Source: Zygnema cylindricum (Eukaryota; Streptophyta; Zygnematophyceae; Zygnematales; Zygnemataceae). Taken from it: DNA of 64,000 nt. The notes below the pieces were generated by a model, which saw only the letters and a program-made list of their open reading frames with translations, was not told the origin of the DNA and ran no database searches. The stretch spans positions 1-64,000 of the forward strand of contig JBBHKE010001715.1 of the NCBI GenBank assembly GCA_037447655.1, read 5' to 3'. A program made the translations under genes and the position numbers. Positions 21,870 through 34,544 of the stretch are shown one piece after another. Each line of letters starts with the position of its first letter. The stretch's first letter is position 1.

Positions 21870-23230
21870 CAAAAGAAGTCATTGGAGAATGAGGACGAGG
21901 AAAAGATTGAGAGCGCTAATTCAGATAAAGAGAAGAATTTGCAGAGGACGTAAGGAGGAGTAAGAGATAGACAATAGAAAAGGCACCGGATCGTTTCTCA
22001 TGAAGAAAACCAACATACAAAAAACAAACCATACAAAAAATAATCCTACACTAGAGAGCTATTTCCAAAATCGAAGAGGGAAGGGCATAATCCTTTCACT
22101 TATGAAGTGAATCACAAAACATCTTATGAATGATCCTTAATCATTTCAAGAGGCTCAAGATTAAGAAAGGTGGGAGGAGAAGTGGAATCAATGTTTATTA
22201 AAGAGCTTAATTTTGTAAATGCGAATGGGTGTTTTGAAGAAGTAAACTAGTCAAAAAATAAAAGCAAAATAGATTTGAAGTAGGTATTCAAGACGAAGAC
22301 AGAAGACTCTTAGAAATTACGTACAAAGCCCGGCTAGTATGTAAAGGCTTCCTATAGGAGGCATGAATTGACTATTCAAAGACCCTTTCCCTTGTTTTCA
22401 AGTTTGATTTTTTACGAGCAATTATAGTAAACGCGGAGGCGAAAGGGATGCATTTCCAACAAATGGATGTGGTGAGAACCTTTCTAAATGGAGAAGTGAA
22501 AAAAGAGGTGTACATGAATATCCCATAGGGAGTTTTTCCAAAGAAAGGGAAGGTTTGGAAATTATAAAAAACTTTCCATGATTTGAAATAGGCACCGAGA
22601 ACGTGGAATCATAAATTTTAAACGGTATTGGTAATTGAAGTCTTTAAGAGGCCCATTACGGATTAAGAATTGTATTTCCAAGGACAAGTGTAAGACATAA
22701 TTATTTTCGGTGTATATAGATACCTTTATTTGTGTTTCTCATGAAGTTAAGGTATTAGGAGAATTGAAGATTTAGTTCCGGAAATACTTTAAAATGATAG
22801 ATTAAAGGGCAACACAATACAATTTGGGAATTTGAATCAAAAAGAGAAAAAATATAGACTTGAAGTTGAGCCAAAGAGAGAAAATGGAGTCATTATGTTG
22901 AGCAAAGAACAAATGCGAACGAGGTGTTGGGGAAATTTGGGTTCTTAGATTACAAGCCACTTGCAACTCCACTCAATCCTGGGGACAAGCTCTGTGATTT
23001 TTTTACGAGCGTGCGGTTGATGTTCCTCATAGGGAGGCAATTAGAAGCTAGATGTGATTTTGTTACGAGCATGCGGTTGATGTTCCTCATAGGGAGGCAA
23101 TTGGAAGCTAGATTTATTTAACTGTTGGAATTGTACCTGGCAATGTTGTAGCACTTGTAACGCCAAGTCGATCATTCGAGCTAACGGGAAAGTTACGCAT
23201 AACGACAAACAGCTTGGACCGGCCACAAGT
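21870..23230 (+). pseudogene. Very old copia RT relic (F)
   Basis: A plus-strand copia pol with many stops, in a family not seen elsewhere in the window. Readable fragments: QQMDVVRTFLNGEVKKEVYMNIP (22460-22530), a worn LKQAPRTWNHKF equivalent (about 22580), LGKFGFLDYKPLATPLNPGDKL (22924-22992) and VPHREAIGS.IYLTVGIVP with TPSRSFELTG (23070-23185). The YVDD region is not clean. A 60-bp tandem duplication (22993-23052 and 23053-23112) repeats the VPHREAI segment. Upstream (21890-22170) is a basic linker with no clear domain. Confidence 0.7.
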
Positions 23231-24971
23231 TAATCACACAATGGGGCTCGGAGAGTCACAAAAAAAGACAGAGATAGGAAAGATTTAGAGGAAGGAGAGA
23301 TATGTAGCAAAAAGACAAAGTAGACATAATAGAATCTCAGGAAAGCGTGTAACTTTGATTAATTGTCCCTTAGACAAGTGTTTACAATGATGTGGACTTT
23401 CTAACAAAGTCGAAACTATTCTATTCTTGCCTAACTCTAAATGTTTGACTTGCTCTTATTACTTGATGGATGAAGAGAATCTTTTTTTCCCTATTCCAGA
23501 TGCCTTTTGCACTCTAAGAAAAAGAGTATACACTAAATGCCTTTTGTCCATAGCCATTTCTAGCCATGGATTCACCCTCGGAAGCACCACAGACTACCCC
23601 AAAAACAGCCTACTTTGGATACACACAGAATTCAACAAAATTAATAAAACAGGCTGAAACTACATTAAAAGATATAATCTAGGCTATAAAATAACCTCAC
23701 AAAGTTTCAGACAAAAATAATAAACATAGAGATCACATCATCTATTCAAAGTTGCAGAAAAACAGTCAGCCAGAAATTTGATAAAATAGACTATCTTCAC
23801 AATTAATTAAAACACAGACCAAGCACATAATAGGCCTGAAAATCTGTGAAAATATTACGAGTATAGAGAGGAACACATATGCAGAATTTTAGACAATTCT
23901 GCCAACAGATCTGAGAGTAATCCTCAGATAAAATTACCAAAAATAACCATAAACAGTTTTGGTCCAAAAAGTTCCTATGTCCTAAAATGACTAAGTCTTA
24001 CAAATATATACAAGAGCTTACTGCTGAATGTATGGAGGCATATCAGCCGTATGCTATCTACCATCTACCTCTATTAATGTTGGTATACCCGAATACTTCA
24101 AGGTATGTCAAAGTGAGTAAATCTACACTAATAATTAATTCACAAAAAGACAAATTAATGTTCAACCAAATATTTACATCGACGCTTCCGTAAAATCCGC
24201 GTATTGAGTATCAACTTGATTAGTCACTTGAGGAAGAAACCACGTCATGAACCGACATCACATACGTACGGTTCACTTGATACCACATCATCAAAAATGC
24301 AATCCTTGGAAATATCGGCGGACGCCGTCCACCCTCCAAATGTACCACAGACCACTTGCCTAAATTAAATCGTACCTTCAAAATCGTTTCCGTACCGAGA
24401 CAGCGTCCTTTTCAATAAATACGCCTCTCGCAAATAAAGTACACTTGTCCAAATAAGACGTTCGGTACCGGCGGCGTACATATTCAACATTTCGTACATT
24501 TCACATCGGATCGCTTCGCGATCCGCCGTCCATTTGCAAACGTTTTCCGAGCCACTCAATTACTCCCTTTAATTTCAATCGTATAATTACTCCCCCAATC
24601 CACAAATCCATTCGAACCTCCATTTGTACCACCTTATTATTTCCGGTAATAATCTACGCACGAACCGTCGCGTGCGCACAAAATGTGGCGTAAGTACGAA
24701 ACTAACAGTTCAAAAACAACAATGCCCACCTAGTGTGATCCAATCTGTATTGTTTTTGGAAAGCTTTAGTCATCTTCATACATCGGGTGTGAGGGAGAGA
24801 TTTTTAAGACTTAGAATAATTTGGTAAATCTGGTTCAAAATGAACCAAATAGTGTGACAGTAACGATAGGAGATCAAGGTATCATTCACACCTTGGACAC
24901 GCGTTGACGCTTGGGCATATGCTCCAAAATATTCTCTGTGAAAGTACGGATACACATGTGAGAGTATGGAT
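23231..24971. other. No gene; probable LTR relics
   Basis: About 1.7 kb with no coding motif. The stretch around 23990-24300 resembles the middle of family B LTRs: TTCAACCAAATATTTACATCGACGC here against CTACCAAATATTTACACCGAAG there, followed by a CACTTGAGG..GAAACCACGTC block. It may be a worn LTR of a B-like element, but I cannot fix its ends. Confidence 0.4.
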
Positions 24972-24976
24972 ATGTT

Positions 24977-26022
24977 TGTTGTTATACAACCACCGTTGCA
25001 GGCGGTGAACCAGCAGTAGTAGTGGAAGTAGACATGAAAAAAAAAACAGCAGAAACTATCAAAGTACGTATTCAACAGCCAACTTAGATCTGACACAAAA
25101 TATGACTCAGACAGCCAATATGCTTCAAATTTGTCACAGTGATACACAATACAGCAAACTGACAATTCCCAAAATTGCAGCCAAAATGACCCAGTAAACC
25201 ATAAGATATGATGTCTAGAAGTTTCCAAAAAACTGCCCTTAGAAAATCATATTCCCAAAACTGGATACTACAAAATTGTCTAAGTTCCAAGTTATATACT
25301 CACAGTGTGTATCTACTGATCTACACTAATTTGGGTAACCGTTACTACGGTTATTATCCTGACTAACGACAAAGCATCCTACCTGTACGTTACTGTACTT
25401 TAAAAACCTAATTACTATTTCTAAAACTTGATTAGCGGAACACTAATTTTTTTTTTATCACACTAAACTACAAACTAATGTTATTCAGATATTTACAGAA
25501 ATTGAACCGTACACAAAACGTTCTAACCGTACACAAAACGTTCCAAATGCTTAGTCAGCGGTGACCGCTAAAGTCCAGCCTACTGTGGTCATGTAGTACG
25601 AAGCACTTGAGTGCTTCGTCACTTGTGGTCCCACGCGAATCACGCTTGTGGTCCCTCGTGAATCGCGCTTGTGGTCCCAGGTGAATCGCGTCCGTTGGAA
25701 CGAATTCGATCGACGATGGTACCGTCGAGATGTACCATATGTTTCCGGAATACTCGGGACAGATCTTGTTCGTCCGATCATGTGAATCGCATCATCAACT
25801 TTTTGACGCGTATGGCTGATTGTCGGCGCTACTCCAAAAAACTGCATACGTTATTTCGCCGACACGTGTCCCTGCAAAATTACGATACAGTACGATACGC
25901 TCTACTGTACCTCTCGCTACTGTAACACTAATTAAGGTAAGTCTTATAGTAGACTACTAGAAAAAATATCCTAAGTTATTTTTACCCCTATTGACTGAAA
26001 TAAAGATTTATAAATTACAACA
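24977..26022 (-). repeat. Solo LTR, family G
   Basis: A 1046-bp LTR, read on the minus strand from TGTTGTAATTTATAAATC to GTTGTATAACAACA. It is flanked by a perfect 5-bp target duplication, ATGTT at 24972-24976 and 26023-26027. Near its end is an open start MSTSTTTAGSPPATVVV on the minus strand, matching the pattern of Gag starting inside the LTR. No internal region is attached. Confidence 0.88.
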
Positions 26023-26027
26023 ATGTT

Positions 26028-27178
26028 GACCTTGATCAGACATTTCGGGGAGCTAGGAGGACTCCTAGGACCACGTACACCGTCCTCCTAGGACCACGTA
26101 CACCTAATCAGTTAACAAAATTCGCAGAAGCGACGAACTCAATAAGTCACGAAGGTGGAAAAGACAAAAGTTTAGAGTGAGAGAGTAATAGCATTCACAT
26201 GTAGCAAGGCACAGAATAGATAGCCGTTTAGAAAGTAGATTCCATTATAATAGAGGGAATACAATTGTAACAAAAAGGACTATGTCCAGTAATACACTGA
26301 TTCTCAATGCTGAAAGCTGCTAAGCATATTTGTCTATGTATGACAATTCCTAGCTCTTTGTCCTATGCCATTTATCCTAGTGCAAACAAAAACAACTAAG
26401 TGGCGGTCGAATGACCAAGTGCCACGTGTACCAGCCTACAAACAATAATGCATCATGGGAACGTCTACACGTTTGTCTAACACCTGAATTAATGTTCTCA
26501 CTGTGAAATCGTTGATGATGTTGTGACGATACGATTTCGTGGTACCAATGGAATCCTACGAATCACTGAACGAAATAAATCGCTCAAAATCTAACTAAAA
26601 ACAATACTCCCACTCGATTCTGAGGCGGTATGCAATTTTCGTTGACTAGGACTTGGTTTGACCGCGAACGTTCATGGAAATGATCCGCAGTACACTTCAG
26701 TAAATCCCGATGGCGAACGAACAAAATCTTCGCCGTACATCTTTAATACGTAATTTGATTGACGTCACATCAAAATGTGTAAGTTTCGCCGTTGTTTCCA
26801 AAATGTCGTCCGTACAAAACCGTTTAAAATCAACTTTGACATATGTGGCGTAAATAAAATGTTACGTACAAATTCAAGATCACTTCAATTTAACATAACA
26901 CTTGTGACGCTTTGATTCGATCGAGAAATTTCAAAGCGTATGCGGCGGCTGCCAACGTGCAGATACAGCCTCGTACATCGAAATCTAATGTTGGAGAATC
27001 GTCCTCCAATCGAATCTTTGCAGAACGCCAATGGTCCGACCAGGTTCAGAAAAGTACTCCAAGTACTTTAGTCGCTTGCTCCTTCCACTCCTATTTTTCT
27101 TTTCTTTATTTCCTTTGATGCGCTTAGATTAGGCTCCTCTCCTTTCTTTAAAGGGTTTGCTCCTTACGCCTTAAAGAG
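26028..27178. other. No gene; possible 3' LTR of G2
   Basis: About 1.15 kb left of the G2 pol stop. Two copies of TCCTAGGACCACGTACACC with a 23-bp period lie at 26063-26104. ACTAAAAACAATACTCCCACT near 26595 resembles the LTR-end plus polypurine junction of family B (AAAAACAACACTCCCC), so a worn 3' LTR is possible. I cannot fix both ends. Confidence 0.4.
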
Positions 27179-30100
27179 TCATGCTTTTCCTTCACAAAGT
27201 AGCAATTTTTCTTTTCCAATAGCGTTTGTTAGCATGTTGGCTGCGTTCTCCTTGTTTCGAATATACTCAAATACCACTGCCTCAACAATTGTTGTGTCCC
27301 TAATGAAATGGTATCGCATATCAATGTGTTTGGCCTTAGGATGGTTGATAGGAATCTTGATCAGAGCTAACCAACTCTAGCTGTCTGTATAGATAGTGGT
27401 TTTAGATTTTTGCACAAATCTTAGCTCGTTGAGAAATGTTGGGAGATATAGAACCTCTTTTACTGTGGCGACGGCCGCCATGTACTCAGCCTCCATCGTG
27501 GATAATGCCACTTTTTTCTGGAGTTTGCTGCTCCAGCTCACGCTCCCATCGCCAATATTCACCAGGTAACATGTGGTTGATTTTCTGCTTCAAACATCCC
27601 CTCCCCAGTCGGAGTCTGTAAATGCATAAATTTTGATGCTTTCTTGAGTTCTGCTAAGAGTTAGAGTGTAGTCAATTGTCTCTTTGAGGTGTCTGAGTAC
27701 TCTTTTTGCTGCTGACCAATGTTGTTTCATTGGCTTGTTTAGGAATCGACTGAGGATTCCAATGGCGGCAGCGATATCCGGACGGGTGCAATTCATCGCA
27801 TAGATGAGTGCTCCCACTGATTCACGGTATGGAGCCTCAACTGGCTCATCTTGAATTTCGAGATCCTCGATGAACTTTTCACCTTGCTCCAAAGGTGAGG
27901 AGATACCATTTGCATCCTCAAGCCGAAATCTGGTAAGATGCTCTTCTATGTACTTTCGTTGACTGAGATGGATTGTCCTGTTCTCCCTATCTCTAATCAC
28001 TTCAATGCTAAACACGTACTTAAGATCTCTTAAATCCTTCAATTCAAATGCATGTGATAGCATCTATTTTTTTTTTGCTATCTCTTTTTTTGTTTTTCCT
28101 AATATCATCAAATTGTCTACATAGATATCAATGATTATCTTGCTTTCTGGGTGACAATACACTGAGTGATCTAACTGAATCTTTACAGATCTCTCTCTTT
28201 GCAGATATTCATCTATCTTTATGTTCTATAAAGTGGGAGACAGCGTAAGGCCGTATAAGGCCTTTGAGAGTTTGCAAACCTTTTGGGGGTTCATTGAGTC
28301 CTCATACGCCTTTGGCTGGGTCATGTACAATTCCTCCGTGAGTTCTCCATTGAGGAAAGTTGTTTTTGTTGATATTTGAGTATTTTCTAGGTCTGTATTA
28401 GGATAGAAAAAGAGCTGAGGCGGTCTGCCTCTAACTCCCCTTCCAAGCCCCCACACTTGTTATAGTCACTGAAGGCTGGATAGGGAGCTAGAGCCATGGC
28501 TGCCTAAGCTCTCTAGAGTAGACAAGGGGTAGGTTAGGTACTCTTACCAAAAGTTAGTTGACGGTTCCAAGAATTGATCCTGGAACTTGTCGTCTGACAA
28601 CCGGTAACAGCCGGTAGCTTTTACCGTTTAGTCTAGCGTTAGTACTAGGACATATTAGGTTTGATACGTATTTATTTAGTTTCACGTAGACTTTATCATT
28701 TAACTATAAATGTATACGTAGTGCATAGATACAGTTATATAAAGTACGAAGTAGGATACGGTTACGAAATAAATACCGCGCATTTTGTTAAACATCAAAA
28801 AGAATACCGCGCAAGTATTTATGACGGCTACGATTGAAATCCGGATTTGATCGGACGGCCGCGAAAGATGCCGAGATCGCGGAATAGGATTTTGGCGGTT
28901 TGCGATCACCGCCACATCGAATGACACGTGGCAAAACCACATTGGATTGCGGCAACTCCGGAGATTACGGAAACGAATCCCGATATGACATGTGTCAACA
29001 TTTTTGCCATGTCGTACGATGGCCGTACATAAAGTACACCGGCACCTGTACTTTTATGTACGACACAGTATTTTAATTGGTGCCGTACTTCAGTAGATAG
29101 AGTTTTAGAGGGGGGGATAGGACTTAGAAAATTCTGGGTAAGTAGCTGCCTCTCCCAGAGAGCACCTTGTATAAATGGCAAACTTTGGCCAGCCATAACT
29201 ATCAATTTACTTGACCATTTTCAGTGATTCTTTTTGCTGCGGACTCAGGGGAGTCCAGGCTACACAGGGGTGTAGTCGGTCAGAGTTTTTGTCTACCAGG
29301 GTGGCTGCATTTCTAAGGGAAAGTCAAAGTGGGTGAATGTGTCCAAATCTCATATTCTAACTTTGCATTTTGTGGTGGAACTGAGCACACAGAAAGTGTT
29401 ATTTCACAGGGGTGAATCTATATTGGGGTTCTGACTGTCAAGGGGTCAGTCACTTGGGTTTATATCAATTTGGAGTCGGCACTATCTAGATAAGATTCTT
29501 TTGGATCTGCATACTCTGAGGGCCAATGGAGGTCTCAGAGTTTCAATTTTCACGTCCATCTGTTCAACTTCGAGGTCAAGGATGTCAAGAAGGGCAAGGA
29601 GTGCCCTAACCGAGGTAAATTTCACCACTGATGCGAATGTCTCCTTGTAATCTATCCCCTCCTACTGTGTGAACTCCTTAGCAACCAACCTTGCTTTGTA
29701 GCGTTCAATTGTGTCGTCTGCGTTTTTTTTTTTATTTTAAAAGTCCATTCACTCCCAATTGGTTTTCTCCCTTCTAGCAATTCCTCCAATGTCCATGTGC
29801 CGTTAATGAGAATGGAAGCCATCATTTCACTGGTTGCGGCCTTCCAGTTGTCGGAATCTTCACCTGCAAGAGCAATTTTGAGATTTGATGGTTCCTCAAC
29901 ATGTGCCATCCCAGCAAACATTTGCCTTGGGGCCTTCAACGTCTCCAACCAATCACCAAACTTGTTAGGTGGGTTCTTGACCCGGCTCGGTCGGTCTATT
30001 GATTTTGCTATTGGTTCTGTTGAGTACTTTCTCTTTTCCACCATTGCTTCCGCTGCTTTCTTAGTTTTGCCCCTCTTCTCTAATGCGATGATCTTTTGGA

Positions 30101-31273
30101 CAGTTTCGGCGGTCTCAGACTCTAACTCCTTTGTTTGCGCTTGCACTTGTTCAATGGTCTTTGGTTCTGGGGGAGTGTGATCTGTGTCCTCCTCTGAATC
30201 AACGTCTTGTGGCGAAATGTTTGAAGGATTAGGAGACAATGGCTACACCTGTTCATCAAAGGTAAATGTCTCACCTCCTTGTTCACTCCCACTATTGGTG
30301 AATTGTGCTTTCTCACCAAATCTTACATCTCTGCTGATGATAATCGTCTTTGTGTTGTGGTTTAGCACTCTCTATGCTATGCAATGCTCGTCATACCCCA
30401 AGAATGTACCTTCAATTGCCTTTGGTCCCGATTTCCTTCCTTTGTTGTTGTGGTTAAAGACGTAGGCCCTGCTCCCAAACGCTTTCAGGTGGGATAGGTT
30501 AGGTTTGTACCCATTCCACAGCTCAAACCGTGTGGAGTTGTGAAATGCATGGGTGAGACATCTGTTTCGCACTTAGACGAAAGTGCTCATGGCTTCCCCC
30601 CAATATTGCGGCTTAGTATTGTGGACCACCATCATGCTTCTCGTCATCTCAAGAAGCGTTTGATTCATACTCTATGTGACGCCGTTCTATTCGGGTGTCG
30701 TTGGTGCTATCAAGCATTGTTCGATTCCCTCAGCTGTGAGGAAATCCTTATAATCATTTGAAAGGTACTCTCCACCCTTATCACTTCGCAAACAAGTGAT
30801 TGGAATGCCATGTTTCTTCTCGACAGCTGCCTAGTATGCTTTAAAGTGAGTGAAAACTTCGCTTTCGTGAGTCAGCAAGAAAATGTGTGTCATCCTTGTG
30901 AAGTCTTCAATGAATGTAACCATGTACTTTTTGCCACTCCAAGATGGGACTTTCACGGGTCCCCAAACGTCGAAATGTTTGACCTCGAGTGGTATGCTAG
31001 CTCTCTATGCACCTGCTTCTGGAAAGGGCGGTGTGTCCTTCACAAACGTGAGTCCAATCCCATGAGCCATGTTGCCTTTGAAAATTTTCTTCATCCCCTC
31101 TTTGTGTAAGTGACCGCAATGCCATAGAAATTGGTTTGATAAGTTTTTACCCTTAGTTTCAGTGACCACCTTTTCATTATTGTTGACTTTCGTGCCCTTC
31201 GTATATGCAGCCGGTGATGAGTCTGTTGTATGGAGCGTTGACCTAGCGGCAATGGCCAAGGACTTCGTCTTTA
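27179..31273 (-). pseudogene. Copia pol relic G2, interrupted
   Basis: Minus-strand copia pol without gag or PBS. From 5' to 3': GAG-pre-integrase (LWHCGHLHKEGMKKIFKGNMAHG, about 31130), integrase remains, IN C-terminus (FELWNGYKPNLSHLKAFGSRAYVF, 30520-30450), an acidic linker with RPSRVKNPPNKFGDW (about 29990), RT start (GTWTLEELLEGRKPIGSEWTFKI), RT middle (TTFLNGELTEELYM, KVCKLSKALYGL), RT end and RNase H (SQRKYIEEHLTRFRLEDANG, NCTRPDIAAAIGILSRFL, WSSKLQKKVALSTMEAEYMAAVATVKEVLYL). Many stops and frameshifts are present. A family A solo LTR (28367-29545) splits the RT. The 5' end is cut at 31273, where LTR H begins. Confidence 0.85.
28367..29545 (+). repeat. Solo LTR A4 inside G2 pol
   Basis: A 1179-bp family A LTR of the A2 type, TGTTGATATTTGAG to GAGTTTCA, in plus orientation. 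It interrupts the G2 codons for MDVKTTFLNGE. Flanks are gtttt (28362-28366) and atttt (29546-29550), a target duplication with one mismatch. Taking out the LTR and one repeat restores the conserved RT motif frame. Confidence 0.9.
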
Positions 31274-32261
31274 TGTTTTACGACCACTAGAGCAGATGGA
31301 GCAACAGCTGTAGTAGTAGAAGTAGACATAATTCACCACAGAAGCTTACCAAGAATCCTATCAAATTGTTGCTTTCTACAGCTCAATAAAGTTGACACAA
31401 AGGTCCAAACTGCTTCAAACTAGAACACACTATAGTGTATTACAAATTCTGACAACTCACAAAGTTTCACCACAATTGATGCAACATACACCAAGATATG
31501 CAACTCAGATGTTTCCCAAAAACAGTCTGCAGATTAAAAAAATCTGGAAGTCTGGATACATAAAATATTCTACGTCCTAAGTCTTATACTCTCCCCTCAG
31601 TTGTCCTACAACATAGTGTTGTACCGCCAATACAAGGGATCCTAAAAGTTACATCCAAAAGAAGTAAATTGCCACTAAGGTCTAAGTGCTCCTAATCACG
31701 CTAAAACTAATCTATCAATGTACAATCAATATTACTGAGAATCTTATACAAGTGATTTGTTCAAGTACTTGTTGCCTGGCTTAGTGACATTTGACTCGGT
31801 ACGTCCATCCGGCTGTTGCAGAACATCTGTCAGCAAGTCACTTAATTATTCCCTTGTGAATCTCGTCCGTTGACTTGATTCATATCAACCGTAGCAAAGC
31901 AGTCCGAATCCTGATCACATTCAAATATATGCAGCTTCGTAGCAGTTGCGTTGTCCGATACCGAAAATAGCTGGAGCTGCGTTTGTCATGTTGCGTAGCA
32001 ATAACATTGTCCTGTACCAAAATATCCGCAGTTTTGTTTGTCTCATTGTGTCGCAGGCTGCGTTCGTCCGTACGGATCATATCAAAAATAACCACAGTTG
32101 CGCTTGTTCCATCTGCGTCGCAGCTGCGTTGTTCCAATGCTAGTGTCGATGCCATTCAAAAAACCTGCTCTGTGCTTCAAGTGACGACGCGTGTCCCTAC
32201 AGATCTATTTTTTTTGTCGTCGTATAAATTTGCTGAGACTTAAAGCTTTCCAAAAACAACA
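31274..32261 (-). repeat. 3' LTR of element H
   Basis: A 988-bp LTR, on the minus strand TGTTGTTTTTGGAAAGC to GTCGTAAAACA. On its right is an intact polypurine tract (CTCCCCT on the plus strand, 32262-32268) and then pol of H, so this is the 3' LTR. It contains MSTSTTTAVAPSALVVV, a Gag start like that of solo LTR G. The flank on the left is cttta (31269-31273). It cuts the 5' part of G2. Confidence 0.82.
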
Positions 32262-32413
32262 CTCCCCTAAAGCTTTAGACTTAGTATGCCAGCGCAGCTA
32301 CAATAGCGAAGCATCGCAGCATAGCAACGTAGCAATTTAGCAAGTAACTAAGTCCTACTACATCCCCGTTGTTAGACTAGCGCAATGTGCAGTATAGCAG
32401 TGCAGCAACTCAC

Positions 32414-34405
32414 CTATTCACTTAATCCCACTGTATCCCTATAATACTTCAACTTAGGAGCAGGAAGAGCTTTAGTGAGCATATCTCCAATCATTTTAGC
32501 ATCTGGCAAATAACATAATTTAATCACTCTAGAGAACACTTTTTCTCTCACAAAGTGTAATCTTACATCCATGTGCTTGCTTTTGAAGTTGTGACTTAGG
32601 TTAGAAGAAATGGCAATGGCAGCGTGGTTATCACACCAGATCACCTGTGGACCAACCTGCATGTATCCCAATTCTTGAAACATGGATTTCACCCATAAGA
32701 GTTCTTTGAGGGTCGAGCTCGCTGCCATATATTCTGACTCCATCGTCGATTCTGCTCTGATTCTTTGAAGTTTGCTGCTCCAACAGCAAGTCCCGTTCCA
32801 AATTTGCAAAATGAATCCCATGGTGGATTTTCGGCTTGGCATGTCGCCATAGCTTTCATCACTCCATGTTCGCAGCTTCACTTCTACTCCGCCTAGAGTG
32901 AGTTTGAGGTCTTTGGTTCCTGCCAAGTATCTTAAAACTCTTCTTGCTGCATCACGGTCAGATTTCCTCGGATTCTCTAGACTTCTGCTCTGTACCCCAT
33001 CTACTGCAGCAGTATCCGGAAGGGTACAGTTCATGAAATATATTAAACTTTGTAGTATCTGTCTGTAAGGTATTAGTGTCATAAGATCATCCTCCCCTGA
33101 CTCAAAAAATTCACTGACAATAATGCCCGGTTATGTTTCTTCCCCCTCTAACTTTTGTCGAAACTCCATTGGTGTTACACATCCTTTTGCCCCATGCATT
33201 CCATATTTATCTAACATGTTTCCAACAGTCTCCTTTTGAGTCAATTTTATTAATCTCTTTCTCCTATCCCTCTCTACCTGGATACCCAAAATATATTTTG
33301 CCTCACCGAGGTCTTTCATCTCGAATCGTGAGTTTCAAGCAATTTTATTTTTGTTTATTTCAGCCATTGATTTGCTAACTAATGGTAAATCATCTACATA
33401 CACTACTATGTACACTATTCCATCTTCAACTTTCAAAACATAGACGGAGTGATCAGAACTTATCCTTTTAAATCCTAGGCTAGTTAAGAATTCATCAAGT
33501 TTTAGATTCTATCGCCTAGTGGCCTGTTTTAGGCCGTACAAAGATTTTAGCAGTTTGCATACTAAGTGCTCTTTTCCTAGTTCTGCATACATTTCGGGTT
33601 GCTGTATGTAAAAGGTCTCCTCTAGTTCTCCATGCAAAAAGGTCGTCTTTACATCCATCTGATGTATTTCCTTATCTTCTATAGCAGCTAGAGATATCAA
33701 AATCCTAACTGTCAAAAATCTTACAACAAGAGAAAAAGTTTCTTCAAAATCAACTCCTTCCTTTTGATTATACCCGTTTTCCACAAGTCTAGCTTTATAT
33801 CCTTCAATGGTATTATGTGGATTTAACTTCACCTTGAATACCTATTTGTTGCTGATCGCTATTCGATCCGAAGGAAGGTCCACAAGCTCCCATGCCTGAG
33901 CCTCCATGATTGACTTCATGTCATCGTTTGCCGCCTCAATCCAGTGATTCTCCTCCTGTCATGAGAAGGCTTTCTGGATGGTCAGAGGCTCCTTTGAGGC
34001 TGCTTAGTAGGTGAAGTGAGAACTTGCTTGCTTCCGGCTATTGATCTTCTTCTCCTCGGAAAATTTGAGCCTGAAATTGTCAGATCCCGTGCGTTGCGCT
34101 TATTGCGCTCGTTGCGATCTATAGGCAGTGACTTCTGTTGGTCCGCTTTGAAAAGAAGTTGTTGGGGAACCAGATTATGTTCCTACTCCTATGTTACCAC
34201 TAGTGAATTTTGCATCTTTGGTAGAATATTATGGATGCTATCTAAAATGACATATTTTTGTACTTTTTGTTACTTTTGTTGCTCTGTCATTTTAAATAAG
34301 TCTATCGAGTCTAGTTCATCTTTGACAACGATGTTCCTTGCTACAATAATTTTTTGCGTCTCAAAAACAAAGACTTTATAACCTTTAGAGTGATCATCAT
34401 ATATC
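32414..34405 (-). pseudogene. Copia pol relic of element H
   Basis: Minus-strand copia pol from the integrase C-terminus to the RNase H end. It begins at about 34400 with a GYDDHSKGYKVFVFE-type motif (the G-Y-D-x-x-x-K-G-Y/F linker entry) that is cut there by C1. RT parts are LNPHNTIEGYKARLVENGYNQKEGVDFEETF, VCKLLKSLYGLKQATRR and MKDLGEAKYILGIQVERDRRKRLIKL. RNase H includes CCWSSKLQRIRAESTMESEYMAASSTLKELLWV and WCDNHAAIAISSNLSHNFKSKHMDVRLHFVREKV, ending GLSE with a stop at 32414. Stops occur at several points. Confidence 0.85.
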
Positions 34406-34544
34406 TATCATGCCGCATGGTCTCGGACGCAGGCGCGTACGACATTCTGCATGCGTACACGATATTGCGCACGCACGCACGATATTGTGCTCGCGCGCAC
34501 AGTATTCTGCATGCGTGCACAATACGGTGTACGCACGCGCGATA
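34406..34544 (+). mobile_element. C1 LTR, first part (before A1)
   Basis: The start TATCATGCCGCATGGTCTCGGAC matches the start of C2 at 59903 (TGTCATGCCGCATTGTGTCGGGAC) with the usual TG changed to TA. It cuts the H integrase linker; the bases before it (34401-34405, atatc) are the likely target copy. From 34441 it turns into a 20-bp minisatellite. The sequence continues at 40959 after the A1 insertion. Confidence 0.75.
34441..34544 (+). repeat. 20-bp minisatellite, left part
   Basis: Units of exactly 20 bp such as GATATTGCGCACGCACGCAC and GATATTGTGCTCGCGCGCAC, starting at 34441, 34461, 34481, 34501 and 34521, then the first four bases of a sixth. The array resumes after A1. Confidence 0.9.

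Noticed and set aside
24776-25290. Overlapping minus-strand frames in the family G solo LTR
   Set aside because: They run across the LTR boundary, have no domain and are not kept in LTR H; only the short MSTSTTTA start is shared.
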